Assembly (NCBI GenBank): GCA_928724745.1
Contig: CAKMXJ010000005.1
Location: 186,001-250,000 of the forward strand
Source of the DNA: Anthracocystis setariae
Lineage: Eukaryota > Basidiomycota > Ustilaginomycetes > Ustilaginales > Ustilaginaceae
DNA length: 64,000 bases
Reading direction: 5' to 3'
Shown in pieces: positions 9,901 to 19,093 of the stretch. The notes under the pieces were generated by a model. The model saw nothing but the letters and a program-made list of their open reading frames with translations. It made no database searches and was not told the origin of the DNA. Numbering within the stretch: position 1 is the stretch's first letter; each line of letters opens with the position of its first letter. Position numbers and translations under genes: made by a program.

Positions 9901-12249
9901 GCGATCGCGCTCTCCACAGGCAGTCTTTCGGTCTCTGAAATGTCCGAGTCGCAACGTCAAGCCGCTCTGGAGGCCTTCGATGCCGAAGCCGAAGGTGCGA
10001 CTCTGGAAACGACTCTGGAAGCATTACGTGCCTTTGACGTGGTCGAGATGTTTGACGAGGTCAAAGGCAAGCTTGACTCGCTCACCAACTTGGTGCGAAA
10101 GTGGCAGAAGGCGTGGAAGTCGGCTAACGACAAGTATCAGAAAGCCAATACCTCCGCCAAGAACCGGATCTCATTCCGCGGATTCCAAGTGGGTGACTTG
10201 GCATTGTTTCTGCCGACGCGCAACACGAGTCTCGCCTCAAAACCCTGGGCTGCCTTCAACATCAGCGCGCCTCACTTCTTCCTCCATGCCAAAGGACCTA
10301 TTGTGGAGCACCTGCAGAAGCGGGACTGGATCGTTGCAAGGATCGCAGCGATCACAGAACGTGTGGTGCCAGCTGCGGGGGAGAAGGGGGAAGGAGAGGA
10401 GGATCCCAATCCATTCCAGCTCTCGGAGGGTGTCAAGTTCTTTTTGCTTGATGCTGAACTATACGGTGGACACGGACCTATGCCTCCTGCTTTGAGGAGT
10501 CGCAAAAGCTCATCTGCGGGCTTGGGTAGGAGCAACACTGTTGATTCGGGCCATGCGAAAGACACGGACAAGAACGCGAATCCTAGTCACCCCAGAAGTC
10601 GAAGCGAAGGGACGCTCACTGGTATCAAGGAGCTTGGAGCAGAAGAGGGGTCTACGCATCCTGCATCGAACGCTTCCCAGTCGAAGGATGCCGCCGCTGC
10701 GGCGGAAGAGGAAGGAGCTTTGAAGGCTGGGGATGAGACCCATGCTAGTCTCGATGACGAAGCGGTTGGCCAGACGAGTGGATTCTCGATGCAGTCCGAC
10801 AAGCTCGATGCGCCTGATCATTCGACACCGCCGATGCAGACGCCGGATAGCTCGCCACGAATCGGATCGCGCGCTGGGCTCTCGGCTCCGACTTCGGCTG
10901 AGAAGAGCAGGAGGGAGGACAAGACGGTTTTGGCAGGATCTTCGACGGCGGCGTCCGGGCTGACGCGTGCCATGCGGAGTCACTCACCTGCTTCTTCTAT
11001 GAAAACCGATAGCGTGCTCGGTGGCATCGGGATCGGTAGATGGAGGGCTGGCTCGTCTGCCTCTGCCAACGCTGCGCAGTGGCTTTCGCGCGGCATCACT
11101 GGCATTGCAGAGGAGATCGACGCGGACAGGCACGGTGGCACTGATGGCGACGCATCGAGCATGGCGGGGTCCGCGAGTCATCGCTCGACGCTGATCGAGC
11201 ATGCAACCATGGCACCAGCGTTTGGTCGCACACCAAACAAGCGTCGCAGTGAGGCTGCTGGCCGCACTGGGCGCACTGTGCGACGACAAGGTGGGATCGA
11301 GAGCCCCAGTGCGCAATCTCCAGACAGTCGTGGAGTGATCTCGGCTCCGGCCTCTCAAAGCCGATCTGAAGGTGTCGCTATTCGCATGGCGCGGACGTCG
11401 CATGCGGATTGGGTCGACACGGCAGTCTCGAATCCATTCTCGCAATCGCCCGGTGCGGCATCACTGCCGACGGATCGAGAGGGGATGGGCACACTTGGAC
11501 GTGGCCAATCGCGACGCAAGTCGGGACTTAACGTGAGCACGTCGGCGTCGGACGTGAATGATGGGCAGCGAGACGGGTGTGGGTCCGGACAGAAGGAGGC
11601 GCCCAAAGTTGAAAGGTGGCCGAGCGATGCTGTTTCCAAGACGTCGCAACGGACGGCTTCGTCGATGTCGACGTCGACGGCGTCTGGAAGCAAGGAAGCG
11701 GGGGGGATCCGGATCAATGGCAAGAGCATCGTTTTTGACTCGGCGTCGCATCGCAGGCAAGCTTCGTCGTCATCGTCGACTTCGACGGCAACTACGGCGG
11801 TGACGACGACGCACGCGATCCCGGGTGCGTTCCCGTCGTCCTACTCGTCTTCAGGTTGGGTAGGTGGACCGGCCTCGCCTTGTGCTGGGGGCGCCGGTCG
11901 GGTGGTGGAAGCGGGTTTGGCTTGGCATCGGTCGCCGAGTTTTGGCTCGACCACCGCCGCCGCCGCCGCCGCAGCAGCAGCAGCAGCATCGAGCCGACCT
12001 GCGGCTGTCAAGTCGTCGTCGTCGTCGTCGTTTCTAAGCCAGACATTGGGACGCTTTACGGGAGGCGCAGCGTCCAACGTGGTAGACGAGGCGACGAGAA
12101 AGTCTAGTTTCGGCCGCGGGTCTCAGACTCGGCCGTCACTGTTTCAGGCAATTGCGCCACTTGAAGGCGATGGGCAGGAGGGGGAGTCAACGAGTGCACA
12201 GCGGTTGCTGAAACGTTTCGGTGCATCTGGTCAGGGTTCACAGAGGTGA
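6904..12249 (+). CDS. ATG11: autophagy scaffold protein Atg11
   Basis: The gene encodes 1781 residues in one exon. The N-terminus is ubiquitin-like (MRVIRAYDGRSI then a LDDLLDTLSLATEIPSDSIICM stretch), followed soon by FVFNRDFLF, as in Atg11/FIP200 proteins. A long central coiled-coil region (about residues 690-970, Glu/Ala/Arg heptads) leads to the conserved C-terminal Atg11 domain at about 1087-1190 (ISFRGFQVGDLALFLPTRN, WAAFNISAPHFFL, WIVARI, FFLLDAELY). Atg11 binds cargo receptors and Atg1 kinase at the phagophore assembly site in selective autophagy (mitophagy, pexophagy, Cvt-like routes). The last 590 residues are disordered with Ala and Ser homopolymers from triplet tracts near 11954-12030. 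A Ser-rich tail this long is more than the family minimum. Confidence 0.9.
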   Translation: MRVIRAYDGRSIVVNQPLSQFASLDDLLDTLSLATEIPSDSIICMTADGSQLKQELLDRIVQQTHSPSASSATALNKPPPSASTLAYQDPSASIQQANEGESLAQEFFVFNRDFLFTDPTEFAAELAEHTVLNPVTAVPEADFSFPPTPKSLEALVSWSGEIAELVTNHKHICQDLLLRISLIARSLQVALANLRDHADNIEKGAKALIDDVAQKELTRMQTLLQGHERDLRILSTVSIHPQLQSASSQAAAAAASSSSAQNGNGNNQTMAKPKHRTLGDYISKSKMGAVADACHRVYSELRERIERIETDLSLVRNDTQGLSEEVEATTPEVAEETYQRVVEAEARSQHLHQFIHATCAPDAQGWPVADKIDAATFDEIVNSSNELLLLDEVVREGVQRLTQDRNDIVERSLHLLIDISGIQSEFTETGSLLAAVDADLHSNKLEGFKHLHRLKNMLWAYGATVVEVVRRREFAKQFLGKSQSLAELMAKLSASESKRRQFYRTEVSSLLPWVVKGMDDKPPSLEITTPRVSNDGMADLGLSDLEALYELLDQVDAKLRQDENGTDAGPSPIPEVKAALQSLASALQDLDDEFIHLVNQQLLNQDDDEDGSDEDGDESGSETSIRARKRLRRRQRLTASLAALHDEAIATLRRELSATKAAKEEVERTLKSDHESRTLALKAEIETLKKQVEAGKSDVLKLEAEKREAQSQMGNLADDLELERERRLNMVDEVNQLRRDVEESHRSEAEARQEAMEDADRVVELEAQAQELHVELEEAKRARVDASNRIEALLSEGSSAEGELRTAQARIDELTEQLSNAHTEAAKAREAASEVEASKERQIRSYRAEADGDRAILEEKVRALKVDLDAKVQLLEQQSAVAQRAEQSRVPDREAIELLRGQLRAADVAHEEIVKEMDHAKQFADEAEAARREVEASRQQLLERARDLLAKTSLLRKTVRAMPNHTSSRQSSSAGQPANNPASTSALATSSGATVAAQRAIALSTGSLSVSEMSESQRQAALEAFDAEAEGATLETTLEALRAFDVVEMFDEVKGKLDSLTNLVRKWQKAWKSANDKYQKANTSAKNRISFRGFQVGDLALFLPTRNTSLASKPWAAFNISAPHFFLHAKGPIVEHLQKRDWIVARIAAITERVVPAAGEKGEGEEDPNPFQLSEGVKFFLLDAELYGGHGPMPPALRSRKSSSAGLGRSNTVDSGHAKDTDKNANPSHPRSRSEGTLTGIKELGAEEGSTHPASNASQSKDAAAAAEEEGALKAGDETHASLDDEAVGQTSGFSMQSDKLDAPDHSTPPMQTPDSSPRIGSRAGLSAPTSAEKSRREDKTVLAGSSTAASGLTRAMRSHSPASSMKTDSVLGGIGIGRWRAGSSASANAAQWLSRGITGIAEEIDADRHGGTDGDASSMAGSASHRSTLIEHATMAPAFGRTPNKRRSEAAGRTGRTVRRQGGIESPSAQSPDSRGVISAPASQSRSEGVAIRMARTSHADWVDTAVSNPFSQSPGAASLPTDREGMGTLGRGQSRRKSGLNVSTSASDVNDGQRDGCGSGQKEAPKVERWPSDAVSKTSQRTASSMSTSTASGSKEAGGIRINGKSIVFDSASHRRQASSSSSTSTATTAVTTTHAIPGAFPSSYSSSGWVGGPASPCAGGAGRVVEAGLAWHRSPSFGSTTAAAAAAAAAAASSRPAAVKSSSSSSFLSQTLGRFTGGAASNVVDEATRKSSFGRGSQTRPSLFQAIAPLEGDGQEGESTSAQRLLKRFGASGQGSQR

Positions 12250-12479
12250 CCATGCAATGCCACCACTGTTGTTTGTTTGATGTTTTTGTGTGTATGTGTG
12301 TGTGGGGGGGTGTGGTTGGTGCAGTGAGGATTGAGAGTCAAAGCTTGCTTGGTTTGGTTTGGTTTAATTTGAACTGAGAGTTAGAGGTCAACGAGCTGAG
12401 TGTGGAAGGAACTAATGTACAAAGTATAGGTAAAACTGGGAGACGAGAGCGAGGGAGGATGCTAGGAGAATTGGAATTT

Positions 12480-13124
12480 TTAGACGGCCATTGCGACTTG
12501 GTCGCTGAGGAGTTGGATCTGATTATGCAAACCCTTAAAATCGTCCGAGTAATCGTCGATTTGTTTTGTAGCGTCTTTGGCCTTTGCGGCGGCCTTTTTG
12601 CCACCACCTGGAACGATCATGATGCAACTGGTTGGACGTTTGGTAGCGCTTGCAGCGCCGAGGGCTTGTTTGGATGCGACAAAGATGTAAGGGTTGCTAG
12701 TGTCTTCGCAGAGCACAGGGATGTGGGATAGGATATCGATGGGACTGATATCGCCTGCCAGAACGACCAGGCCCTTTTCTCCTTTGCGTAGGGCTTTGAC
12801 GACTTCCTTAACTCCGCGCTTGACGTGACCTCGCGACTTGGATGCCTTTTTGGTGAGCTTGAACAGCTTTTTGCTCATCTTGGGTGTAGCCAGCGGTTGT
12901 GCGATAGGTGAAATGTCAACAGAGGTCTCGAGGGCGGCATCGTCATCGTCGGAATCATCAGCAGCGGTAGTGGGTTCGGATTTGGATTTGGATTTGGACT
13001 TTTTGTCCTTCTTGTCCTTCTTGGAAGGTGTAGCCTCAACGTCGGTGGGGAGGTCGATGTCCATAGAAGCGACGTCGGATTTACGTTTGGACTTTTTGTC
13101 CTTCTTTGCTTCGTCTTTGGCCAT
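12480..13124 (-). CDS. NHP2: H/ACA snoRNP protein Nhp2
   Basis: The product is 214 residues. The first 80 are Lys/Ser/Asp-rich with repeated KKDKKDKKSKSKSKS-type stretches; residues about 82-180 form an L7Ae/Nhp2-type RNA-binding domain (RGVKEVVKALRKGEKGLVV, LAGDISPIDILSHIPVLCE, PYIFVASKQALG). Nhp2 binds kink-turn-like RNA in H/ACA snoRNPs that guide pseudouridylation of rRNA. The highly charged N-terminal extension is longer than in yeast Nhp2 (about 150 residues in total). The gene converges on Atg11 with about 230 bp between stop codons. The GT/TG-rich stretch at 12280-12375 in that gap is simple sequence. Confidence 0.9.
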   Translation of the reverse strand: MAKDEAKKDKKSKRKSDVASMDIDLPTDVEATPSKKDKKDKKSKSKSKSEPTTAADDSDDDDAALETSVDISPIAQPLATPKMSKKLFKLTKKASKSRGHVKRGVKEVVKALRKGEKGLVVLAGDISPIDILSHIPVLCEDTSNPYIFVASKQALGAASATKRPTSCIMIVPGGGKKAAAKAKDATKQIDDYSDDFKGLHNQIQLLSDQVAMAV

Positions 13125-14194
13125 GGTGGATCAAAGTGTTGGGGTTGGTGATGGTGGGAGCGCAAGTGGAGAAGAACTTTTTTTTTTAAAAGAAAAGAGG
13201 AATGCAGTTTTCGAAAAGATTCGCATTATTGTCTGCTGCTGCTGCTGCTTTGCGCTCTGCTCACACAGCTGAAATTTTGTCAAAACCCTAATTTGGCCCA
13301 TGTATTAATAAAAACAACTTGTGTCGGTCTCACAAAGAATCAATCAAAATTTGTCAAACGCACATTCGATCACGAGCCAAGTCGATTGATTGCTTTTCTC
13401 GCACGAACTGCAAACACTGCGATGGCCAACCGCAGTTTTCCTTTTTCCCCTTTTTTTTTTTTTTTTTTTTTTCTTCAAAATTCAGCCAAACCAATCCACC
13501 GACAACCTCTCAAACCCTCTTCTCTTCACCTCCATCACTGTCCTGCCAACCGTCATGACCTAAAGTCACCTGTCGCTGGCCGGTCAGGCTTCTCGACTTT
13601 TCGTAAGTGTCTCATACCTCTCCGAACCAAGGCCAACCACAACAACAATCACAATGGCGCAGGCGCCTTCGACTGCAAAGGATTACAAAACAACCATGCG
13701 CATGATGTTGGTGATTGCGTACCCAATCAGAAATTTTTTTTATACACGAATCAGATGATACACTCCTCGACCGCCTTCAGCGCCTTTCTCATCGAGTACA
13801 GCCGTGCAGAACATATCAACTGACTTGTCGCATCCTCTACCATTTCGGCTTCAATACATCCATCTAGACCGCTCCTACACGACCAATCTGCGAGCTCGAT
13901 CCATGTCAGGCTTCAAGGTGTGTACTTTTGCCTCAAACCAAGCCAAGGCAGTGATGGTAGCAACGCGTTGAACCTCGACGGGTCAAAAGGATGCTATAGC
14001 ATTTACAAACTAGAGTCTCGCGGTCTTGGTTCGCGTTAACTTGCATACGCTTACTGATTCTCGTCGCGCTCAACCCGCCACCTTACCATCTCTGCTGTTG
14101 CCATGCAAGCGTTCCACAAGAATGCATGTGCTGACTCCGCGTTCGCTCTTCTTGCTGTCTGCGATCGTTCCAGTCGACAAACATCCTGTCCATC
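13125..14194. other. unresolved region with small exon-like stretches
   Basis: There is a T22 run at 13451-13472 and then several short exon-like pieces that I could not join into a convincing gene. An ATG at 13653 opens a short frame starting MAQAPSTAKDYKTTMRMM. An ATG at 13903 reads MSGFK straight into a GTGTGT donor-like site. The region also carries the promoter and leader of the RnpA-like gene that follows. A small mitochondrial-type protein gene is possible, or alternative leader exons of the RnpA-like gene. Confidence 0.3.
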
Positions 14195-15555
14195 ATGCAG
14201 TGGCTGCGTCCAAGTGCCATGGCCTCGCTTCGTCGAGGACTCAGTGGCGTAGCTTCAACGCCTGCCTCACCCTCGCATTTCACTCCGTCACGCCTTGCCA
14301 CACCAGCGGACTCGACAACAGAGAACTCAAAGATTCTGGTAAGCATTCGATTCCCACAGCCCTACTATCCCCTTTCCTACAATCTACCTGCAAAGAACCG
14401 TCTTTGCTGGCGCCGGTGTACGTGGCGCGGTTTTGGCTCACGCCTTTACCGCGTCCCTAGCACAGTATCGTCTGATTGGGAGCGACATCTTCCCTGGTGA
14501 AGAAGCCATGAGCCTGCTCTCACGCGCGGGCGAGTGGAAGTGTAAAAAACGCGAATACCCTGGCGGCGGCTGCCTAGATCCATGTGCCCTTGTTACCTCT
14601 TCGCCTGTGCCCGCCCGCTTTCCGCCTTCTTAAAGCCTTTACGGGTGGAAAGAAGCAATGGAGAGCGGGATGGTGGCTGGGATGAATGTTCTTGGGCTGG
14701 CACCCTAATTTCATAGCACTTGGAGTCAGGAGCTATGCTCCCATGCTCGTTTGAGGCTACAACCTAGGGTCTCTCGCCACATTCCTTCTTTCCTTTCCGC
14801 TCTTGCTTTTTTTTTTTTTTTTTTTTTTTTGGTTCTGCAAACATGGTTGAAGCATCCAAACTGACGCAAGTTGTTGCGATTGGTTGGTATTACAGTTGAA
14901 GCCATTGCCATATGCGGTGCTCGAAAAGTCGGCCGAGGGTTCATTCTTCTTTGGTCCGAGTCGTCAGGGTGTCAGGCACCACTGTGCGGATTTTACTCTT
15001 GTTCTCAAGCCGTTCCCTAGGCACTTGACGGACAACAGGGGCAATGTCAACGATGCTTTGATCGTGCCACACTGGTTGCCTATGCCGCCTCATCCGAGCA
15101 CTCATCAGGCTCGACATTTGCGCTTGCCGTCGTACACTGGTGCGGTTCTTGCTCGAAACAAGCCGAGCGAGAATCATGATCGATGGGAGTCGTTACCGGC
15201 GGTTCATCCGGCAACGGAAGCGAAGCAAGCCAGGCCGATCGTACGTCTGATGGTCATGTCGACCAAGAAGCGAATCCATAAACTCGCCGTGATTCGACAT
15301 CGGTTGCGCACACGTCTCACCACCGCAATGCGTACTGCGCTGCATACCCATCCGAACCTCGATCTGCTCTCTCGGCTCGACCATCGCAGGAACGTATTAC
15401 TGCTCATGGCCAACCCACCAGCCTACTTGCGACCGATGCCTGAACTCGTCGCGAAATTGCAAATCGCTCTTGACAGTCTCAATGTGGCCCCCAAGAAAGT
15501 CAGTCCTCCTCCTCCCACCACCACCACCACCACCATCCGTATTAGGTATTGGTAA
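14195..15555 (+). CDS. RnpA-like (bacterial-type RNase P protein) mitochondrial candidate
   Basis: Two-exon model: 14195-14338 and 14896-15555. The donor is CTG|GTAAGC, the acceptor TATTACAG|TTG, with a CTGAC branch site about 30 nt upstream of the acceptor, and both ends are in phase 0. Product about 267 residues. Exon 1 encodes a presequence-like N-terminus rich in Arg, Ser and Ala (MASLRRGLSGVASTP). Exon 2 resembles the RnpA fold: a region like the RnpA N-terminus (LKPLPYAVLEKSAEGSFFFG), a beta strand (CADFTLVLKP), then VRLMVMSTKKRIHKLAVIRH with RLRTRLTTAMRTAL. That matches the bacterial pattern 'VSKKVG.AVVRNR.KRRLRE..R'. It would bind mitochondrial RNase P RNA in tRNA 5' maturation. Function is inferred from motif resemblance only. 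The 3' end is uncertain: a GTCAGT donor near 15499 and an acceptor at about 15832 could replace the last residues. The upstream start is also uncertain (ATG at 14195 or 14219). Confidence 0.5.
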
Positions 15556-16314
15556 GTTGTTTCACCCCCCCCCCCTTTTAATGTTGTGCAAGGGTGAGAA
15601 GGAGGGGATAGGGTTCAGCGAGGATTACTTTTGTATCTCCTCCCCCGGGGAGGGATGCTGGAAATTACCGTCCGACTTGCTTTCATGATGGACAATTTTT
15701 TAGGCTGTTAAATGAGCGAACGACCCCAATCCCTAACCGCCTTCTTGTTGCATACCAGCGAAAGTCGAAGGAAGTCAAGCTACATGGACTAACGCCTTTT
15801 ATTTCCTCCCTACTCGGCATCTTTTATTCGACAGATTCAATTCAAATGCGCAAAAAGGTAAGCATCAACTCAAGGGAACGGGGGGGTTGAGAGAATAAAT
15901 ATGATGAACATATCCAAATTATCACGACGGTCTTCGTACGAGAATTTTTTTTTCATACATGGCGAATCCGCCCTGCCAACTAAACCCATTTTTTTTTTCA
16001 GGGTAGCCCTAGCTGATATACGTATAACCCCCCACCCTAACCCCCCGGATCTTAATGTGAACAATGGAGACGAGAGGAGCTGCTGACCCAAAACAAACTC
16101 CAACTATCTAAGTCGATTCATTTTTTTTATTTTTTTATTTTTTTTGGTTTTGTTTTAGTATACCCCATTGATACCCCTCCCACGCCTCCCACGGGGCACA
16201 TATACTTGTTTTGCTACTGGAGTTGGGAGTTGCCGACATGTGGTGTGGTGTGGTGTGGTGTATTCTACCGCGTGAACTTGGACGAACGGAAGAGGAGAGA
16301 GAGAAAGAGACTCT
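15556..16314. other. intergenic with splice-like sites and homopolymers
   Basis: No independent gene is seen. A short stretch near 15834-15857 is bounded by CGACAG and GTAAGC and may be a 3' exon of the RnpA-like transcript. The rest is simple sequence: T-rich tracts around 15947, 15990 and 16123-16160, and four GTGGT units near 16235-16260. Confidence 0.35.
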
Positions 16315-17097
16315 CTACGAGTCAACATTATTTTCCTTAACATCCTTAGGCACGCTAATAATCCAAGGCATGAGGTGGGCATTCAACCTCCTAAACGGCC
16401 AACTAAACGAACCTCGGTGCTGTAACTCTTCATGATTCCACCTATCCTCAAACCTGGTCACCCTACCTTGATCGTCGAGATGCATGACGACGGTGCTAAG
16501 CATCTCCTTGGTGGTTCCGAGACGTTTGAGCTTGTAAAGTTGTTTCTGAACGTACTCGATGTGGAAGCGTGAGTCTTTGATGAGTTTCCAAGCGAGTGTG
16601 TTCGATTCGGCGAATGCGGCGGGCATGCCGTACCATTGCGCGAGGTATTGGTTGGATGAGATGGCGTGGCAGATGGGGTCGGCGAACGTAGCGGTGGGTG
16701 ACCAGGAGCGAGCGAAGATGGCAGCGCAAGGTTGGGCGCCGAAGAGGGACATGGCGTCTGCGATGCGGACGGCGGCGAGCGGCGAGGGTTCGAGGTGTGG
16801 AGTGGATTCGAATGCGGGGAACGAGTCGTCTTGGGGTGGAAGCGTGGGTTCAGTAGTGCCAGTCATGGTGGAGAAAGCACGTTGAAACGGTGAACCGGCG
16901 TGAGAGATGCCGAGGTTTCGCTTGGTCGCAGAGAGTGGAGCGCAAGATGCCAGGATGAGCGGGGATGTTGCCGAGAGGACGAGGGTCGAGGCAAGGAGGG
17001 TGGATGCAGGGTGGAGCGTAAGTGCAGTCGCAGCAGGGATGGTGGTGGTGGTGGAAATCAACGATGCAGCGATGACGAGGTGCGGCGTGAGTCTCAT
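16315..17097 (-). CDS. NTF2-like/SnoaL-type hypothetical protein
   Basis: Predicted product is 260 residues. The first 75 residues are hydrophobic, Ser/Thr/Ala-rich and contain Arg late (RNLGISHAGSPFQRAFS), so they could be a mitochondrial presequence or a signal sequence. Residues about 105-235 look like an NTF2-like fold: an N-terminal helix, WSPTATFADPICHA, a helix with YLAQWYGMPAAF, then strands ending VVMHLDDQGRVTRFEDRW. The closing 'G.V..F.DRW' pattern is common in fungal SnoaL-like proteins of unknown function. An in-frame ATG at 16866 (MTGTTEPTL) would remove the leader. No catalytic role can be stated. The gene is followed at its 3' side by T-rich simple sequence. Confidence 0.55.
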   Translation of the reverse strand: MRLTPHLVIAASLISTTTTIPAATALTLHPASTLLASTLVLSATSPLILASCAPLSATKRNLGISHAGSPFQRAFSTMTGTTEPTLPPQDDSFPAFESTPHLEPSPLAAVRIADAMSLFGAQPCAAIFARSWSPTATFADPICHAISSNQYLAQWYGMPAAFAESNTLAWKLIKDSRFHIEYVQKQLYKLKRLGTTKEMLSTVVMHLDDQGRVTRFEDRWNHEELQHRGSFSWPFRRLNAHLMPWIISVPKDVKENNVDS

Positions 17098-17690
17098 AGT
17101 CTGTCCTATCCAAGGTCAACAAGGGATGATGGAGGGCAGGAGCAAGGAGCAACGAGCAACGAGCAACGAGGATGGATCGAGACACGATCGAGTTGATTGC
17201 GGTTGATAAATGTTTCGACACGACCAAGGAAGGACCCTGAGTCAGCTTGAGGCCTCGATCTGTGCGTTGGTGACACAATAATGTTGATATGAATGTGACA
17301 GTGACAGCATGGCTTGAAGCCAAAGCGAGCATGGTGAATCATGCCTCCACAATGCCAATCCCGAACCATTATTATATAAAAAAGAAAAGTGGGCATCATG
17401 TCAGCTACGCCGCGGACCAAAGTTTTTCCAAACACACTCAGTGTTACGATACTTAAACTTGACATCCAAAATACAAATATTAGCACTGTGAGATCGAAAA
17501 CGCAAAAGAAAAGGACTCGTGCGATTGGAAGATGCGATAATAATAATAATAATTACTCTGTGAGAGGATCCGATTTTTTTCTTTTTTTGCGTCTGAATTG
17601 CTCCGCTTGTCGCCTTTGCTCTTTTTCAGATCGTCCTCCTCCTCCTCCTCATCACCATCTTCCATCAACCTCGTTTGGCAAGTAAGCACG

Positions 17691-18845
17691 ATGGCTTCCG
17701 CATCTCGATCAGCAGCGCGCACTCTTCTGCGAGCCAACAAGGCTTGCCCCCTTCGCACCCTCTCCTCATCCGCCCGGGCTTCCTCATCCGCATCGCCATC
17801 GCCATCGCCATCGCCATCGCCATCATCCTCCACCTCTTCCTCCACGCCCTCGCAATCGTGGCAGCCGCTGCTCAAACCCGGTACCCTCCCAGCCTACGAC
17901 GAAGCACTCGCCTTTCTCTCGTCGCACTCGCAAACCCTTCGCTCCAAAATCGCCTCCATCGACACGGACCACCCCACGCTCTCGGCCGATGAAAAGTTGC
18001 AGTTGAAGCACTCGCTCGAAATCGCTGCGTCCATCAACGACCCTGCGCTCCTTACTCAGTTCCAGGCATCCTCGGCGACGCAGTACGATGCGACCAATGT
18101 GACGTTCCGACACCTACGCGAGCGTTTGTGGAGGAAGGACTCGGGCGTGCTAGCCAAGGTCATCGAGCGATGTACGCTGATGCATGTGTTCCCTGATGTG
18201 TTACCTGGCTTGACGCCCACGGTGGATGTTCAGGTGGCGTTTGGTGAGGGTAGTGGGTATACGGATCACCAAAGTAAGGGCGGAGATGTGTTGGTGGGTG
18301 CCTACGTTCCGGTGAAGGATAGTATGCAAGTGCCACAGGTGGATGTCAATGTCTTCCACACCGAGGTCAAGAAGTACACAGTGCTGCTCGTGGATCCCGA
18401 TCAACCGGACCAAGACAATCAAACCTACAAAACTTGGCTCCTCGCACTCAAGATCAACGTCGAACTAACTGCAACCACCTCGCCCACCATGGATCTCACT
18501 ACCGCCATGGAACTAAACTACATCCCCCCACATCCGCAACAGGGAACCCCTTACCATCGCTATACCACTATCGTCCTCCAACAACCCGAATCACCGCCTG
18601 CAGTTGAGCGTGGATTGGAGATCGATAGGGATAACTTTGATCTAGCTGCATTCATCCAGAGTCATCAATTGACCCCGGTGGGCATTCACTTCTGGCGTGC
18701 CAAGTGGAGTACCGACAACGCCGAAGCCGTTTCGCAAATTTACACCGACGTGCTCAAGACGAAGGAACCTAAATACACTCGACCCCCATCCCTCGACAAG
18801 GTCAGGAAGCAGATAGGAGATTTGGGTAGCAAGTGGTTCTCCTAA
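17691..18845 (+). CDS. mitochondrial large-subunit ribosomal protein mL38 (yeast Mrpl35)
   Basis: Predicted product is 384 residues from the ATG at 17691. The N-terminus is a typical presequence (MASASRSAARTLLRANKACPLRTL) and then a Ser-Pro run encoded by a CCATCG hexanucleotide repeat at about 17791-17823. Residues about 210-360 have a PEBP (phosphatidylethanolamine-binding) fold: YTVLLVDPDQP, TWLLALKINVEL, ELNYIPPHPQQGTPYHRYT. A PEBP domain with a helical N-terminal region and this leader is the mL38/Mrpl35 architecture. mL38 is a structural part of the mitochondrial 54S/39S subunit. An upstream in-frame extension to 17598 is not needed. It converges on the STRAP-like gene across a 248-bp gap with two long poly-A tracts. 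Confidence 0.85.
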   Translation: MASASRSAARTLLRANKACPLRTLSSSARASSSASPSPSPSPSPSSSTSSSTPSQSWQPLLKPGTLPAYDEALAFLSSHSQTLRSKIASIDTDHPTLSADEKLQLKHSLEIAASINDPALLTQFQASSATQYDATNVTFRHLRERLWRKDSGVLAKVIERCTLMHVFPDVLPGLTPTVDVQVAFGEGSGYTDHQSKGGDVLVGAYVPVKDSMQVPQVDVNVFHTEVKKYTVLLVDPDQPDQDNQTYKTWLLALKINVELTATTSPTMDLTTAMELNYIPPHPQQGTPYHRYTTIVLQQPESPPAVERGLEIDRDNFDLAAFIQSHQLTPVGIHFWRAKWSTDNAEAVSQIYTDVLKTKEPKYTRPPSLDKVRKQIGDLGSKWFS

Positions 18846-18869
18846 ACACAATCCTTGCCTCATTGTAAG

Positions 18870-18973
18870 AAAAAAAAAAAAAAAAAAAAAAAAGAAATAC
18901 AACCGCCCAAGCTTTGAATCTCACTACACTGTGTATCCTGCGCTGGTTGCACATGCGATTGGAATTTTTGAGC

Positions 18974-19010
<37 letters not shown>
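18870..19010 (+). repeat. two long poly-A tracts between convergent genes
   Basis: An A24 run lies at 18870-18893 and an A36 run at 18975-19010, inside the 248-bp gap between the stop codons of the mL38 gene (plus) and the WD40 gene (minus). They read as poly-T on the transcript of the minus-strand gene. Runs this long often vary between strains and assemblies. Confidence 0.9.
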
Positions 19011-19011
<1 letters not shown>

Positions 19012-19093
19012 ACCAACCGATTTGCTTCGAGATGATGATATCGAGGTGCTGCATGTGAACCCCCCAACCCCCATCCAACCTGAACTTTTTTCC

